Shown: in pieces, positions 6,420 to 15,311 of the stretch
How positions within the stretch are numbered: the first letter of the stretch is position 1
Layout of the letters: each line of letters opens with the position of its first letter
Origin: Acinetobacter tjernbergiae DSM 14971 = CIP 107465
GTDB taxonomy: Bacteria; Pseudomonadota; Gammaproteobacteria; Pseudomonadales; Moraxellaceae
Assembly (NCBI RefSeq): GCF_000374425.1
Contig: NZ_KB894376.1
Location: 1 to 64,000, forward strand
Reading direction: 5' to 3'
Length of the DNA: 64,000 bases
Made by a program: the position numbers and the translations under genes
Notes under the pieces: generated by a model
Told to the model about the DNA's origin: nothing
What the model saw: the letters and a program-made list of their open reading frames with translations, nothing else
Databases searched by the model: none

Positions 6420-8675
6420 TTAGTTTTTAGCACTTTTTTCAATATTTACCTTTGACCCCTTGATTAATACCTTCCTAATAGGGACTACTGGTCTTGGTTG
6501 GAAAATCTCATTGTAGGCTAAATATTTGATGACCGTTTGTTTGAACAGGTTTTGCTTTTTTCTGTTCTTAGCATCAAATATAACGAATTTTGAATTAAAT
6601 TCTGGTTGAGATAAAAATATCTCAATCCACTTCGAACTATTGATAATATCTTGAGGCTCACAATTAATTTTAGTTTGTATGTGTTTATAAAGAAATCTAT
6701 CCCAATACTCTACTATAGATTCCCCTACTTTATCGAGTTGCTTAATTTTTGTTCTGGGAAAGAAAAATAATACATCAGCAAATATCCTATTTTCATAACC
6801 AATATTCCAGCTTCCTAAATATCCTACGCCCATCGAAAGCGGCTTGGATCGTTTAGCAAAACGTACAAAACTGGTAAAAAGCTTGGAAAACTCCTCTTGA
6901 AGTAAGCCACTCCTGTATTTTTCCAATCTAAATTGCACCCTATACACCACTAGATCTTGCGTAAACAGATGATCGATATAATCAGTTGCTGTTACATAAC
7001 GTCTCGCACAGATTTTGTGCTGAACAATATTTGCCTCAACTTTATTAAAATTTTGAGAAACTTGATTGGTCCGTATCTGAAGCCTACCATCCTGAAAAGT
7101 CTGCACTTGATATCTTTTTTTCAATGCTAGACTTTTAATATTTAACTCATCGATTTTTTGTAAATCTAAATTAAATTTACCACCATCTTGTATTTTTGAA
7201 AAAAATGATCTGATTTGTATCGCATTACTTGTAAGGAATAAACTCGTCATGCCATCAGATGAGTAGTCGAATAATCTCTTAATTTTTTCTTGCTCATCAA
7301 GTAGACTGAAATATTGTTGGCAGGATCTAGTGATCGAATAAGTCAGCTCATCCTTAGTTAAAGGATTAAACCCATTCCATTGACGTGGGAAATCAAAAAG
7401 ACCTCCATTAGAAACCAATAAGTTTTCAATAAAAATCTCTAGGCGTATCCCAACCTCAGCCAAGTCTGTAAATCTTGTATCCGATTTTGCGTATTCCTTA
7501 TAAACAAGTTCGGTAACTTTTATTCGTTCAATTGCATCCTGATCAAGATTTTGGTATTGCCAGACTTTCTGTGAATTATTGCCTTCAATGAGTTTTTGCC
7601 AAAATTCAATATGCTTACGGTATGCCTCATGAGGATCAAAAGGCTCAGATCTATCTTGCTTCCAAAAGATACCATTGATTGACAAAGATTCATTTTGGCT
7701 ATCTTTATAGTCCAGCTTTATAATTCTATCGATATAAGCATAGTAACCCAAAATCCAAGATTTGAACTGCTGGATAAGTTCCTGCTGATGAGATGAAATT
7801 TTTGAGAAATCCTGCTTAGTGATTTTCTTGGATTCTGCTAACCAGTCGCTAATCTCTACGCCTGTTTCAAACTTATCTCGTATAATTTTTTCTTTTAGTT
7901 GCTCGATTTTAGCCTTTGTGCTTAGCTTACCTTTCCCATCAAAGAATAAGATGCAATGTAAATTCAAGCCATGCTGATGATCATTTTCATATTTAAAAAA
8001 CCCATGTAAAAAATCAGGGAAGTCATTCAAATAATGATGAATTTTACCCGCATACCCCCAATTAATACGTCTAAAATCTTCATCAAAGTTTTCGTAATTA
8101 TCTGTATGATTGTTTTTAAGTCGAATATCTAGACATAAAATTCTTATATTTTGATGATATGCAATGATTTCATCAAAGCAACTACATAGCCTATATAACT
8201 CACTTACACATATTTTATCATCAGCAACTCCATTCCAAGAAATGCTTCTTTTACTCCCCTTAATCCAATTCATTAGTTTTCTTATTTGTCTAGGAGAGAA
8301 ATTTTGCTTAGGCGATTTATCCAAAAAATACGAGCTTTCACTACCTTTTATTTTTACTAAAAACTCAAATAGCCCAGAGGGAAAAATATCCTGACCTAAC
8401 TTATAACCCAATCTTGGAATGAACATTGGCAAGATCTTAAGCTGATCAAAATATTGATAAGCATCCTTACCAAAATCACCATCCTCATTTCTATGATTCA
8501 GTTCGAATTCTTTTAATACCGAACTTTTTTCACCTAAAACATCCTCTATGAATTTGGAGTAATTTTCCAAGACCTCAACAGACTCCTTAAAAAAGGTCGT
8601 TCTATCCTGCTCTTCTTGTGACAATTCCGCATATGAGTGATGGGTCCGCAGTCTGAATAGCTTAAACACATCCAT
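6420..8675 (-). CDS. Large two-domain YagK-like protein with degenerate HUH sites
   Basis: About 751 residues, more than twice the usual family length. The first half carries a YagK-like block (CLDIRL, then HGFFKYENDHQHGLNLHCIL, about residues 181-243) in which the HxH becomes Asn238-Leu-His240. The second half carries another (VVYRVQFRLEKY, GVGYLGSWNIGYENRIF, VEYWDRFLYKHIQTKINCE, IKYLAYNEIF) in which both histidines are gone. The gene thus looks like an ancient fusion or tandem duplication of the family domain. Start is uncertain: 8675 (MDVFKLFRLR) is preferred. The frame is open to 8777, but those codons encode an AT-rich hydrophobic stretch that is probably upstream DNA. No Shine-Dalgarno is convincing. 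Neighbours are the two shorter paralogues. It is rich in Lys, Asn and Ile with low GC, consistent with transfer. Confidence 0.6.
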   Translation of the reverse strand: MDVFKLFRLRTHHSYAELSQEEQDRTTFFKESVEVLENYSKFIEDVLGEKSSVLKEFELNHRNEDGDFGKDAYQYFDQLKILPMFIPRLGYKLGQDIFPSGLFEFLVKIKGSESSYFLDKSPKQNFSPRQIRKLMNWIKGSKRSISWNGVADDKICVSELYRLCSCFDEIIAYHQNIRILCLDIRLKNNHTDNYENFDEDFRRINWGYAGKIHHYLNDFPDFLHGFFKYENDHQHGLNLHCILFFDGKGKLSTKAKIEQLKEKIIRDKFETGVEISDWLAESKKITKQDFSKISSHQQELIQQFKSWILGYYAYIDRIIKLDYKDSQNESLSINGIFWKQDRSEPFDPHEAYRKHIEFWQKLIEGNNSQKVWQYQNLDQDAIERIKVTELVYKEYAKSDTRFTDLAEVGIRLEIFIENLLVSNGGLFDFPRQWNGFNPLTKDELTYSITRSCQQYFSLLDEQEKIKRLFDYSSDGMTSLFLTSNAIQIRSFFSKIQDGGKFNLDLQKIDELNIKSLALKKRYQVQTFQDGRLQIRTNQVSQNFNKVEANIVQHKICARRYVTATDYIDHLFTQDLVVYRVQFRLEKYRSGLLQEEFSKLFTSFVRFAKRSKPLSMGVGYLGSWNIGYENRIFADVLFFFPRTKIKQLDKVGESIVEYWDRFLYKHIQTKINCEPQDIINSSKWIEIFLSQPEFNSKFVIFDAKNRKKQNLFKQTVIKYLAYNEIFQPRPVVPIRKVLIKGSKVNIEKSAKN

Positions 8676-9127
8676 TTTATTAATATACATATTAAATTCA
8701 AAAAAAAAATAACAATAAACTATTGAATATACAATTATTAAAAATAAAAAACAATGAATTAGAATCCTATTAATCACATCATATCATCTCAAAAAAAATA
8801 TATTTTATTCTTACTAATTACACATATGCCTAGTTTTTCCTTGAGTTTAAAATTCAGCAAAAAGACAATAGCACTGAACTAAAGAAAGTTTGGATTGACA
8901 GATCAAGGAATGCGGGAATTAGGCTTATAATTAGTTTTCAGTTTGACTTTTGAAACAAATCGAAGAAAAGTTCAATTCATCTTTAAGCATTAGTTACTCC
9001 AAAGATAACCAGTCCATTTAAAAATTATTTTTTGTTATAATGATTTAAATCAAGCTAATAATTATTTACCAAATTAAGGCTCCGAGAAAAGACTAGTGGA
9101 TAATCATATTATTTTACGGTAAATAAT

Positions 9128-9150
9128 GCGGTAACAGACCATTACCGCAT
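9128..9150. repeat. Inverted repeat next to the attachment site
   Basis: TGCGGTAA-cagacca-TTACCGCA forms a perfect 8-base-pair stem, flanked on both sides by AATAAT-type sequence that partly extends it. It lies 36 bases before the tRNA fragment. It could be a terminator or an integrase/excisionase binding site. Confidence 0.5.
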
Positions 9151-9186
9151 AAATAATTATCAAATAATTCAAATAAATAAACTTAT

Positions 9187-9211
9187 AGTTCGAGTCCCGC
9201 TGAGCGCACCA
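9187..9211 (+). repeat. Orphan tRNA 3' end: probable attachment site of an integrated island
   Basis: The bases GTTCGAGTCCCGC followed by TGAGCGCACCA read exactly like the T-loop, 3' T-stem, 3' acceptor strand, discriminator A and CCA of a tRNA gene. The sequence to the left (ACTTATA) cannot pair with CCCGC, so the rest of the tRNA is absent. This is the classic product of integration into a tRNA 3' end: one junction keeps the complete tRNA and the other keeps only the duplicated end. The acceptor strand predicts a target tRNA beginning GCGCTCA. Its identity cannot be told from this fragment. Everything to the left in the window is accessory in content, and everything to the right is chromosomal. 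Confidence 0.75.
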
Positions 9212-9284
9212 TTTGGATATAAACCAATTCATTACTCAATGTATAAAATTATAAACAATTGATTTTAAATTAAATATAAGCCAT

Positions 9285-10088
9285 TTAAGAAGATAACAAC
9301 TCTCTAGCTTTTATCAATAAATCCTGTTGATCAATCTTAGATGGATGAAAACTAGCTTTATAGAATGCTAAATAATCAGGCAGTAAACGCCACATCATTT
9401 GTGTCAACCCTAAAAGCGTTTGAGCATTTTTTAAAAGTTGTGCTGGTGAATATAAAGTATTTTTACGGTCTTGCCAGACAAGGTCGCTGGTCATCACGAT
9501 CGTGCTACTAATAAACCCCACTGTAATTGTTCGCATACTTCTGCGACGCTGAGGTAGATTAGCAAAAACCTGCTGATATACATCAAACGCTACGTGTTTA
9601 TGTTCAATTTCTTCAACAGCATGCCAAAGCCACAGATTCTTCATATTTTCAGATAAACCCTTAAACATGACATTCGGATATTGAAGCATATAACCTGCCA
9701 TCATCGCCGTAAAATGCTCAAGTGCGACCGTTGCAGCCAATTGACGGCGTTGACTCAAAGTCCGTAAGCGAATCATCTCCTGCTCATAAGCCTTTTCAAA
9801 TTTTTTTAAATGATATTCGCTGCTTTGCACCAATTGATTAAATTGTTCATGAGCGCGGGCATGATGTGCCTCTTGACCAATAAAACCTGAAATATCTTTT
9901 TGTAATTGTTCATCATGAATTTGATCACGCACATTACGAACAGTTTCTACAAAAAAACGTTCTCCCTGTGGAAAGCTCATAGATAATGCTGTGAGAAAAT
10001 GTGACATTAGCGTAGATTCAGTATAGTGCGCTTTGATTTTCTCAGGTTTAAACTGCGTTTGGCGCACCGTAATTGTATTATGTGACAT
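9285..10088 (-). CDS. Ferritin-like metal-dependent hydrolase (PF10118 type)
   Basis: A 267-residue protein of the putative metal-dependent hydrolase family PF10118. Metal-ligand motifs spread over helices are visible: GQEAHHARAHEQF, ALEHFTAMMAGY and AVEEIEHKHVAFDVY, the ExxH pattern of a dinuclear iron site. The family is annotated as hydrolase, but its substrate is unknown. The start at 10088 (MSHNTITV) has AAGGAAAG a few bases upstream; the open frame to 10121 adds 11 residues without support. It is the first chromosomal gene after the island and is followed by a 258-base gap with no gene. Members of this family are common in Acinetobacter near lipid and stress genes, though nothing here proves a role. 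Confidence 0.75.
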   Translation of the reverse strand: MSHNTITVRQTQFKPEKIKAHYTESTLMSHFLTALSMSFPQGERFFVETVRNVRDQIHDEQLQKDISGFIGQEAHHARAHEQFNQLVQSSEYHLKKFEKAYEQEMIRLRTLSQRRQLAATVALEHFTAMMAGYMLQYPNVMFKGLSENMKNLWLWHAVEEIEHKHVAFDVYQQVFANLPQRRRSMRTITVGFISSTIVMTSDLVWQDRKNTLYSPAQLLKNAQTLLGLTQMMWRLLPDYLAFYKASFHPSKIDQQDLLIKARELLSS

Positions 10089-10379
10089 TATGGCTTTCCT
10101 TCCCCTAAAACTAAAGCGCAAACAGCTTTAACTACATTAACAAGACCATCAAGAAATCATATATTCAACAGCAAACCGACAAGAGCTGCTTCATCCCTTG
10201 AACAATCTTAGATATAAATTCCTACTTAGTTCCAAATTAGAACTATGATTAAATTATAATCTACTATTCATGCTGTCAATTTGTTTTTCATGTATTTTCT
10301 CAATTTGTCCCATAAAGATATTTTGTGACCTTAAAGCGGTTATTTGCTAAATCAAGACTAGATAAAACGATAGATGCTC

Positions 10380-11792
10380 CTAAATATCCCAAGACTTTTC
10401 AATTGATGTGATTTGACTATGAACGCTTTGATGTTCTGCTTGTTTTACTGTGCACCATAATTCCATAAATTCTTTACCTAAATATTCTGCAAGTATCTTG
10501 TTATTTTTAAATAATTTTAAAGCTTCCATTTGCTCAATTGGCAATAAATAATGTTTAGATTTGAAGGTAAGTTGATTGTTTTGTTTCGGTACTTCTAATT
10601 GATGTGTCAAACCATAAAGTGTGCCGATCAAAATCATAGCAATGCTCAGATAAGGATTACAATCTGCTCCTGCCACACGATATTCCAATCTTTGATTTTC
10701 TTGATCAGAGCATGGTATTCGAATAGCCACATTACGGTTATTCAGTCCCCAACTTGCCTCTAAGGGAACATGATGACCTTTTTTAAAACGTCTAAAAGAG
10801 TTTAAATTGGGTGCCAAAATTGCCATCGAAATTGGCATTAACCATAGCAAACCACTGATGACTTTTAAGAGATCTTGAGATAATTCATCTTCCCAAGAAC
10901 TAAAAATATTGTTTTGATCTTGATCAAGCAAACTCATATGAAAATGCATGCCACTGCCCGCTTTTAATAGATCTGGCTTGGCAAGAAAATTTGCGCGAAA
11001 TCCATGCTTATGTGCAATTTGTTTGATGGTTCGTTTTAACAACATAATCTGATCACATAACTTTAAAAGATCACATGTATGTTGCAGATTAAGCTCATAT
11101 TGCCCTGAAGATGCTTCAGAAATAATTCCTGTAATCATAATATTCTGTAGTTTAGCGATAGCTTCAATCTCATCCAAGATTTGTTGATGTGTATCAGAGA
11201 GATGAATATCAAAGCACTGTGTTGTCGTCTCTTCAGCCTTTTCTATCCCATTTAAAGGTTGTAAATAAAATTCTATTTCTGCGGCGATACAAGGGCGATA
11301 ATTTCTTTCATGTAACTGTTTAAGTATTTTTTTTAAAATATTACGAGGTTCAATCAAACAATCTTGATAATGAGCATCTTTCATCGTCAATAGTAATTGG
11401 GCATTGGTTTCAGGCTCAATGGCACAAGGTTGCAATGAACCTAAAATAGGCTGACACAAATGATCTGGTTCACCAATAAATTTACCTAATCCTGTTTCTT
11501 CTATCACATTTCCATTTAGACTCATCGCATAAATAGAAAGGGGTAAATAACATGCTTTGACCAATTGTGTTAAGCATTTGACATCAATTCTTTTACCTCG
11601 TAGATGTCCATTCAGATCATACAAATAAATATCAATATGTTGTGTATTTGGATACTTTTCTAAATAATGATCTACTTCCTCTAAAAACAATCCCTTATCG
11701 AGCATAATATTTTCAGATTTTTGCTCATTTGATTGATTAATCGCATTATTAAAATTTAATAGCTGATTCAACTCTACAAAGACAGCATTCAT
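10380..11792 (-). CDS. Glutamine-synthetase-like ligase (gamma-glutamyl-amine synthetase type)
   Basis: A 470-residue member of the glutamine synthetase fold, in the branch that includes PuuA-type gamma-glutamylputrescine synthetases. Key blocks are present: EIEFYL (metal Glu), EASSGQYELNL, GSGMHFHMSL (ATP/Glu binding), NSFRRFKKG to ASWGLNNRNVAIRIP and EYRVAGADCNPYL. The active site therefore looks intact. Such enzymes use ATP to join glutamate to an amine in the cytoplasm. The amine cannot be read from sequence. The gene stands alone, with no puuBCD partners, so a classical putrescine pathway is not evident. No good ribosome site is seen before the first ATG; a start at 11705 (MLDKGLF) is possible and would drop 29 poorly conserved residues. 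Confidence 0.75.
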   Translation of the reverse strand: MNAVFVELNQLLNFNNAINQSNEQKSENIMLDKGLFLEEVDHYLEKYPNTQHIDIYLYDLNGHLRGKRIDVKCLTQLVKACYLPLSIYAMSLNGNVIEETGLGKFIGEPDHLCQPILGSLQPCAIEPETNAQLLLTMKDAHYQDCLIEPRNILKKILKQLHERNYRPCIAAEIEFYLQPLNGIEKAEETTTQCFDIHLSDTHQQILDEIEAIAKLQNIMITGIISEASSGQYELNLQHTCDLLKLCDQIMLLKRTIKQIAHKHGFRANFLAKPDLLKAGSGMHFHMSLLDQDQNNIFSSWEDELSQDLLKVISGLLWLMPISMAILAPNLNSFRRFKKGHHVPLEASWGLNNRNVAIRIPCSDQENQRLEYRVAGADCNPYLSIAMILIGTLYGLTHQLEVPKQNNQLTFKSKHYLLPIEQMEALKLFKNNKILAEYLGKEFMELWCTVKQAEHQSVHSQITSIEKSWDI

Positions 11793-11924
11793 AAATTAAA
11801 CCAAGTTCATATTGTTATGAATAGGATAATTTATGCTTATAAATATGTAACGTTAAGATAATATAAACATATCTAAGCTCAGTATAAATTTAACGTAAAA
11901 TTTAAGTAACCATTTAGAATTTTG

Positions 11925-12488
11925 TTAAGCATCATAAGCACTGACCGATGTAATTTTACGAATTCTAACAGTCAATTCCTTCACGATATAATTGACAGAT
12001 ACAACCAACATCAAACCAATAATAAAAGATCCAATGATATCAAATGGAAAATGAACCCCAACATAAATCCTTGATAAACCAACGACCATACCGACAAAAA
12101 TACCAAATACACCAATCTTCTTAAAACCTGCTAACCAATATGAAAAGGCAATGATTGTGATGGTTAGGGTATGCTGACTGGGAAATGATGAGCTTGGACC
12201 ATGCCCAATAAGTTGATGACCTAGTCCTATTTCAAACGGACGTGGATGATGGTAGAAGATTTCAGCTAAATCACTCAGGATTAAAGAAAGCAACACAATT
12301 AAAAGTGTTTTAGCGAATAAAAAATTATAGGTCTTCCATTTTAAAACCAATAAGAACAAGAGAAAACATATAAAAACTGTATTCAAATCATGTGCCGTGA
12401 ATATGGCAATTCTATCTAAAACAGGACTTTGAGTTGCAATCGAGTTGATACAATCAAACAAATAGATGTTTAAGCTTTCGAAGATCAT
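11925..12488 (-). CDS. PAP2-family membrane phosphatase
   Basis: A 187-residue integral membrane protein with the three acid-phosphatase motifs: YHHPRPFE, SSSFPSQHT (nucleophile-assisting His) and GLSRIYVGVHFPFD (catalytic His and Asp). About five membrane helices separate them. The length and motif spacing fit the BcrC / undecaprenyl-diphosphatase-like branch, which recycles the lipid carrier for cell-wall synthesis on the outer face of the inner membrane. Phosphatidylglycerol-phosphate phosphatase is the other possibility. It is transcribed alone, with a 132-base gap to the glutamine-synthetase-like gene. Confidence 0.8.
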   Translation of the reverse strand: MIFESLNIYLFDCINSIATQSPVLDRIAIFTAHDLNTVFICFLLFLLVLKWKTYNFLFAKTLLIVLLSLILSDLAEIFYHHPRPFEIGLGHQLIGHGPSSSFPSQHTLTITIIAFSYWLAGFKKIGVFGIFVGMVVGLSRIYVGVHFPFDIIGSFIIGLMLVVSVNYIVKELTVRIRKITSVSAYDA

Positions 12489-12605
12489 TGCATCTTTATC
12501 TTTATTAGATTAACTCGTCGCAATATATAAGCTGATCATGAAAGAATTATTAATGTAGTAGTCAAAATCCTATTTTTGAAATCATATGCCGCGCTTTACA
12601 CCAAA

Positions 12606-13706
12606 CTAAGCAAACTTTTTACGATGTTGATTAGGTGAATTCCCTGTCCAATGGCGATAAGCTTTCCTAAAGTTTGAAGTATCTGAAAAACCAAGTCTTT
12701 CGGCAATTTCATCCATGCTTAATGTCGTTGCAGCCAAATACTCATCAGCAAGACGTGTTCTCGTGCTATCCAAGATGTCTTGATAACTCACATTCAGATC
12801 GGCTAAACGACGATATAAGGTTCTTTTGGATAAATGCAATTGATCTGCCATCTGTTGAGCAGTTGGAAAATTGCCAACGCTATCCAAGAAAATAAGACGA
12901 ATCGTTTTAATCAGTTCAGATTCTTCATCATTCTCATCTCCCAGCATCCGCTCACAAAAGGATTGACACATATCTGCGGTAATCGGATTTGCATTTGGAC
13001 AAGGCGCATCTAACCATGCTAAATCGAAATGCCATTGCATCACCTCTGCATCAAATTCCACAACACAGCCAAACACCTTTTGATATTCATCTGCATATTC
13101 AGGGGCTGGATAAGGTAGTAATAACCTTTTAGCCTGAAACGGTGCTTCAAGTACGCACTGAATTAAGGTTTGCATTGAACTAAACCAGAACTCGCAAATT
13201 AATGGCAATAAATGTCCTAAAGCGATAATTTCCTTAGCTTCAAAAATTGCAGCATCATTTTGTATATAAAATGATTTTTGTAATACTGGACTGGCTAATT
13301 TGATATGACGAATGCCAAGTTCGACGGCTTGTTGAAAATTGCGGGAAGAGTAAAGTGCATAACCATACACCCCGAAATCTGATAATTTTTGTTTTTGCCC
13401 TGCCCGAAGCCCAATCAATGGATCTTTAGACAAGGATTGGATATTTTGAAATAACTTCAACTTTTGATATTGAGATATTGTTGTGGTCGCACTTGTCAGC
13501 GCATCATGCGCAATACCCGTACCGTCCAATATCTGAGCGATGGAATATCCTTGCTTCTGCATTTCATCAAACAGACTGGTTAAACCGAGTATAGGCGTGC
13601 CCTGACCGAATAGCGTATGATCATAACGAGCTTCAATATAGATATTTTGCTCAATATTCTGTTTAGGCATTTTCACTTTATCCATTCGGTCAGTAGATAA
13701 TGGCAC
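12606..13706 (-). CDS. AraC-family transcriptional regulator
   Basis: A 366-residue regulator with an N-terminal arabinose-binding-type (OruR/ArgR-like) sensor domain of about 230 residues and a C-terminal double helix-turn-helix (SVGNFPTAQQMADQLHLSKR for the first helix pair, and AERLGFSDTSNFRKAYRHWTG for the second). It is divergent from the aldehyde dehydrogenase gene across a gap of about 90 bases, a common arrangement in which the regulator controls the neighbour. The listed start is a GTG; ATG codons at 13685 and 13670 are alternatives, the last with GGATAAAG upstream. The ligand is unknown, perhaps an aldehyde or its precursor. Confidence 0.8.
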   Translation of the reverse strand: MPLSTDRMDKVKMPKQNIEQNIYIEARYDHTLFGQGTPILGLTSLFDEMQKQGYSIAQILDGTGIAHDALTSATTTISQYQKLKLFQNIQSLSKDPLIGLRAGQKQKLSDFGVYGYALYSSRNFQQAVELGIRHIKLASPVLQKSFYIQNDAAIFEAKEIIALGHLLPLICEFWFSSMQTLIQCVLEAPFQAKRLLLPYPAPEYADEYQKVFGCVVEFDAEVMQWHFDLAWLDAPCPNANPITADMCQSFCERMLGDENDEESELIKTIRLIFLDSVGNFPTAQQMADQLHLSKRTLYRRLADLNVSYQDILDSTRTRLADEYLAATTLSMDEIAERLGFSDTSNFRKAYRHWTGNSPNQHRKKFA

Positions 13707-13798
13707 TAAATTACTTTTTGTTGTCTCAATTTAACATCGACTAAAAATTCAATCAATCATAAAGTCTATTTCTACCCATAAGCATGGAAGGAGCAACA

Positions 13799-15259
13799 AT
13801 GACACTTTCTCATTCGCAGGAATTTAGCGATTCGGCAACCAAACATATGCACATGGTATTCGCCCAACAACGTGCTGCTTTTGATGCGAATCCTTATCCT
13901 GATCTCGATGCTCGACGTACAAAATTATTCAAACTTAAAAAACAAATTATTCGTTACCAAGATGTTATCGCTGCTGCCATCAATAGTGACTTTAGTTCTC
14001 GATCACTCGATGAATCTAAATTATTGGATTTATTAGGCTCTGTGTTGGAAGCAGAACATGCCATTCGACATTTACGTAAATGGATGCGACCAAGTAAACG
14101 CCATACTGAATTACTATTTTTATCAAATCGCCTCGCTGTCCAATATCAACCGAAAGGCATCGTTGGCGTGATTGTTCCTTGGAACTTCCCTGTCTATTTA
14201 GCACTTGGGCCATTGGTTGCGGCAATCGCTGCTGGCAATCGAGTCATGATTAAACTGCCCGAAATTACGCCTGCCACCAATGCAGTGCTGAGACGTATGC
14301 TGGCTGAAGTTTTTACTGAAGATGAAGTTTGTATTTTCGGTGAAGAAATTCTTGATCCTGCACAATTCACATCACTCCCTTTTAACCATATTGTATTTAC
14401 AGGTTCACCTGCAATTGGTCGAGTGGTGATGCGTGCAGCAGCAGAAAACCTAACGCCTGTCACATTAGAATTAGGTGGTAAATCCCCTGCGCTTGTCAGT
14501 CGACATTATCCCTTAGCCGATGCAGCTAAACGTATATTGCATGGCAAGGCAACTAACTGTGGGCAAATCTGCGTTGCACCTGACTATGCGCTTGTGCCGA
14601 AAGAACAAGTGAATCAATTTGCAGAAGAATGCAAAAAGAATTTTACGGCGATGTATGGCAGTAATATCAGCAATAATTCTAACTACACCTCTATCGTCAA
14701 TGATCGCCATTTCAGACGTTTATTAGAAATCCTAGACGATGCAAAAGCCAAAGGCGCACAAATTATTGCCTGTGCAGAATATGATCGTGACAAAGATGCA
14801 CGTCGTATGCCTGTACATATTGTACTGAATTGCACACCCGATATGCGTATTCTAAAAGAAGAACTGTTTGGCCCAGTATTGCCCGTAGTTGCTTACGATA
14901 GCCTTGATGATGCAATTGCCTATATCAAAGCAGGTGAACGACCTCTAGCACTCTATTGTTTCACTCATGATTCAACTGAACGTGACCACATCTTAAAACA
15001 AACTCATTCAGGTGGTGTTACGATTAATGATTGGGGTTGGCATGTGGTCAACCATGATGCACCATTTGGTGGTATTGGTAACTCTGGTATGGGAACTTAT
15101 CACGGTGAGGAAGGCTTCCGTGAGCTATCACATGCGAAAACAGTTTTTGCTCGTCATCGCTTCTTCCCAACGCAATTATTCTATCCACCTTACGGCACTT
15201 GGGTGCAAAAACTTGCTTTGAGTTTCTTTTTGAAAAAAGGCGATCCAAACTTAAAATAA
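13799..15259 (+). CDS. calB: Coniferyl-type aldehyde dehydrogenase
   Basis: A 486-residue NAD(P)-dependent aldehyde dehydrogenase that oxidises an aldehyde to the acid. The NAD-binding stretch has GIVGVIVPWNFPVYLALGPL. The general base lies in LELGGKSP, and the nucleophile Cys in NCGQICVAPDY. The NCGQICVAPDY variant and the C-terminal proline/tyrosine tail (FFPTQLFYPPYGTW) fit the coniferyl aldehyde dehydrogenase subgroup, many members of which act on fatty or aromatic aldehydes. The start at 13799 is decided by AAGGAG six bases upstream; a Met five codons earlier would place this site inside the gene. It is divergent from an AraC regulator and closed by a strong terminator. In Acinetobacter a role in fatty aldehyde or aromatic metabolism is likely but not shown. 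Confidence 0.8.
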   Translation: MTLSHSQEFSDSATKHMHMVFAQQRAAFDANPYPDLDARRTKLFKLKKQIIRYQDVIAAAINSDFSSRSLDESKLLDLLGSVLEAEHAIRHLRKWMRPSKRHTELLFLSNRLAVQYQPKGIVGVIVPWNFPVYLALGPLVAAIAAGNRVMIKLPEITPATNAVLRRMLAEVFTEDEVCIFGEEILDPAQFTSLPFNHIVFTGSPAIGRVVMRAAAENLTPVTLELGGKSPALVSRHYPLADAAKRILHGKATNCGQICVAPDYALVPKEQVNQFAEECKKNFTAMYGSNISNNSNYTSIVNDRHFRRLLEILDDAKAKGAQIIACAEYDRDKDARRMPVHIVLNCTPDMRILKEELFGPVLPVVAYDSLDDAIAYIKAGERPLALYCFTHDSTERDHILKQTHSGGVTINDWGWHVVNHDAPFGGIGNSGMGTYHGEEGFRELSHAKTVFARHRFFPTQLFYPPYGTWVQKLALSFFLKKGDPNLK

Positions 15260-15275
15260 ACGGTTTATTCGTCAG

Positions 15276-15307
15276 AAAGAGAGTTTTGCAAACTCTCTTT
15301 TTATTTT
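15276..15307. terminator. Bidirectional terminator between the aldehyde dehydrogenase and kdpE
   Basis: Perfect 11-base-pair stem AAAGAGAGTTT/AAACTCTCTTT with a three-base loop, T-rich on both exits. It lies between convergent genes and probably ends both transcripts. Confidence 0.85.
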
Positions 15308-15311
15308 CAAT

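Larger units (their letters stand above)
8778..9284. other. AT-rich intergenic region at the island edge
   Basis: No gene is visible. The stretch is very AT-rich and holds an inverted repeat and the orphan tRNA 3' end described separately. The promoter of the large YagK-like gene should lie near its left end, but no consensus was identified with confidence. Confidence 0.5.

Noticed and set aside
8676..8777. N-terminal hydrophobic extension of the large YagK-like protein, which would look like a membrane anchor
   Set aside because: It comes from very AT-rich upstream DNA, starts with GTG and has no ribosome site. The relatives have no such anchor.
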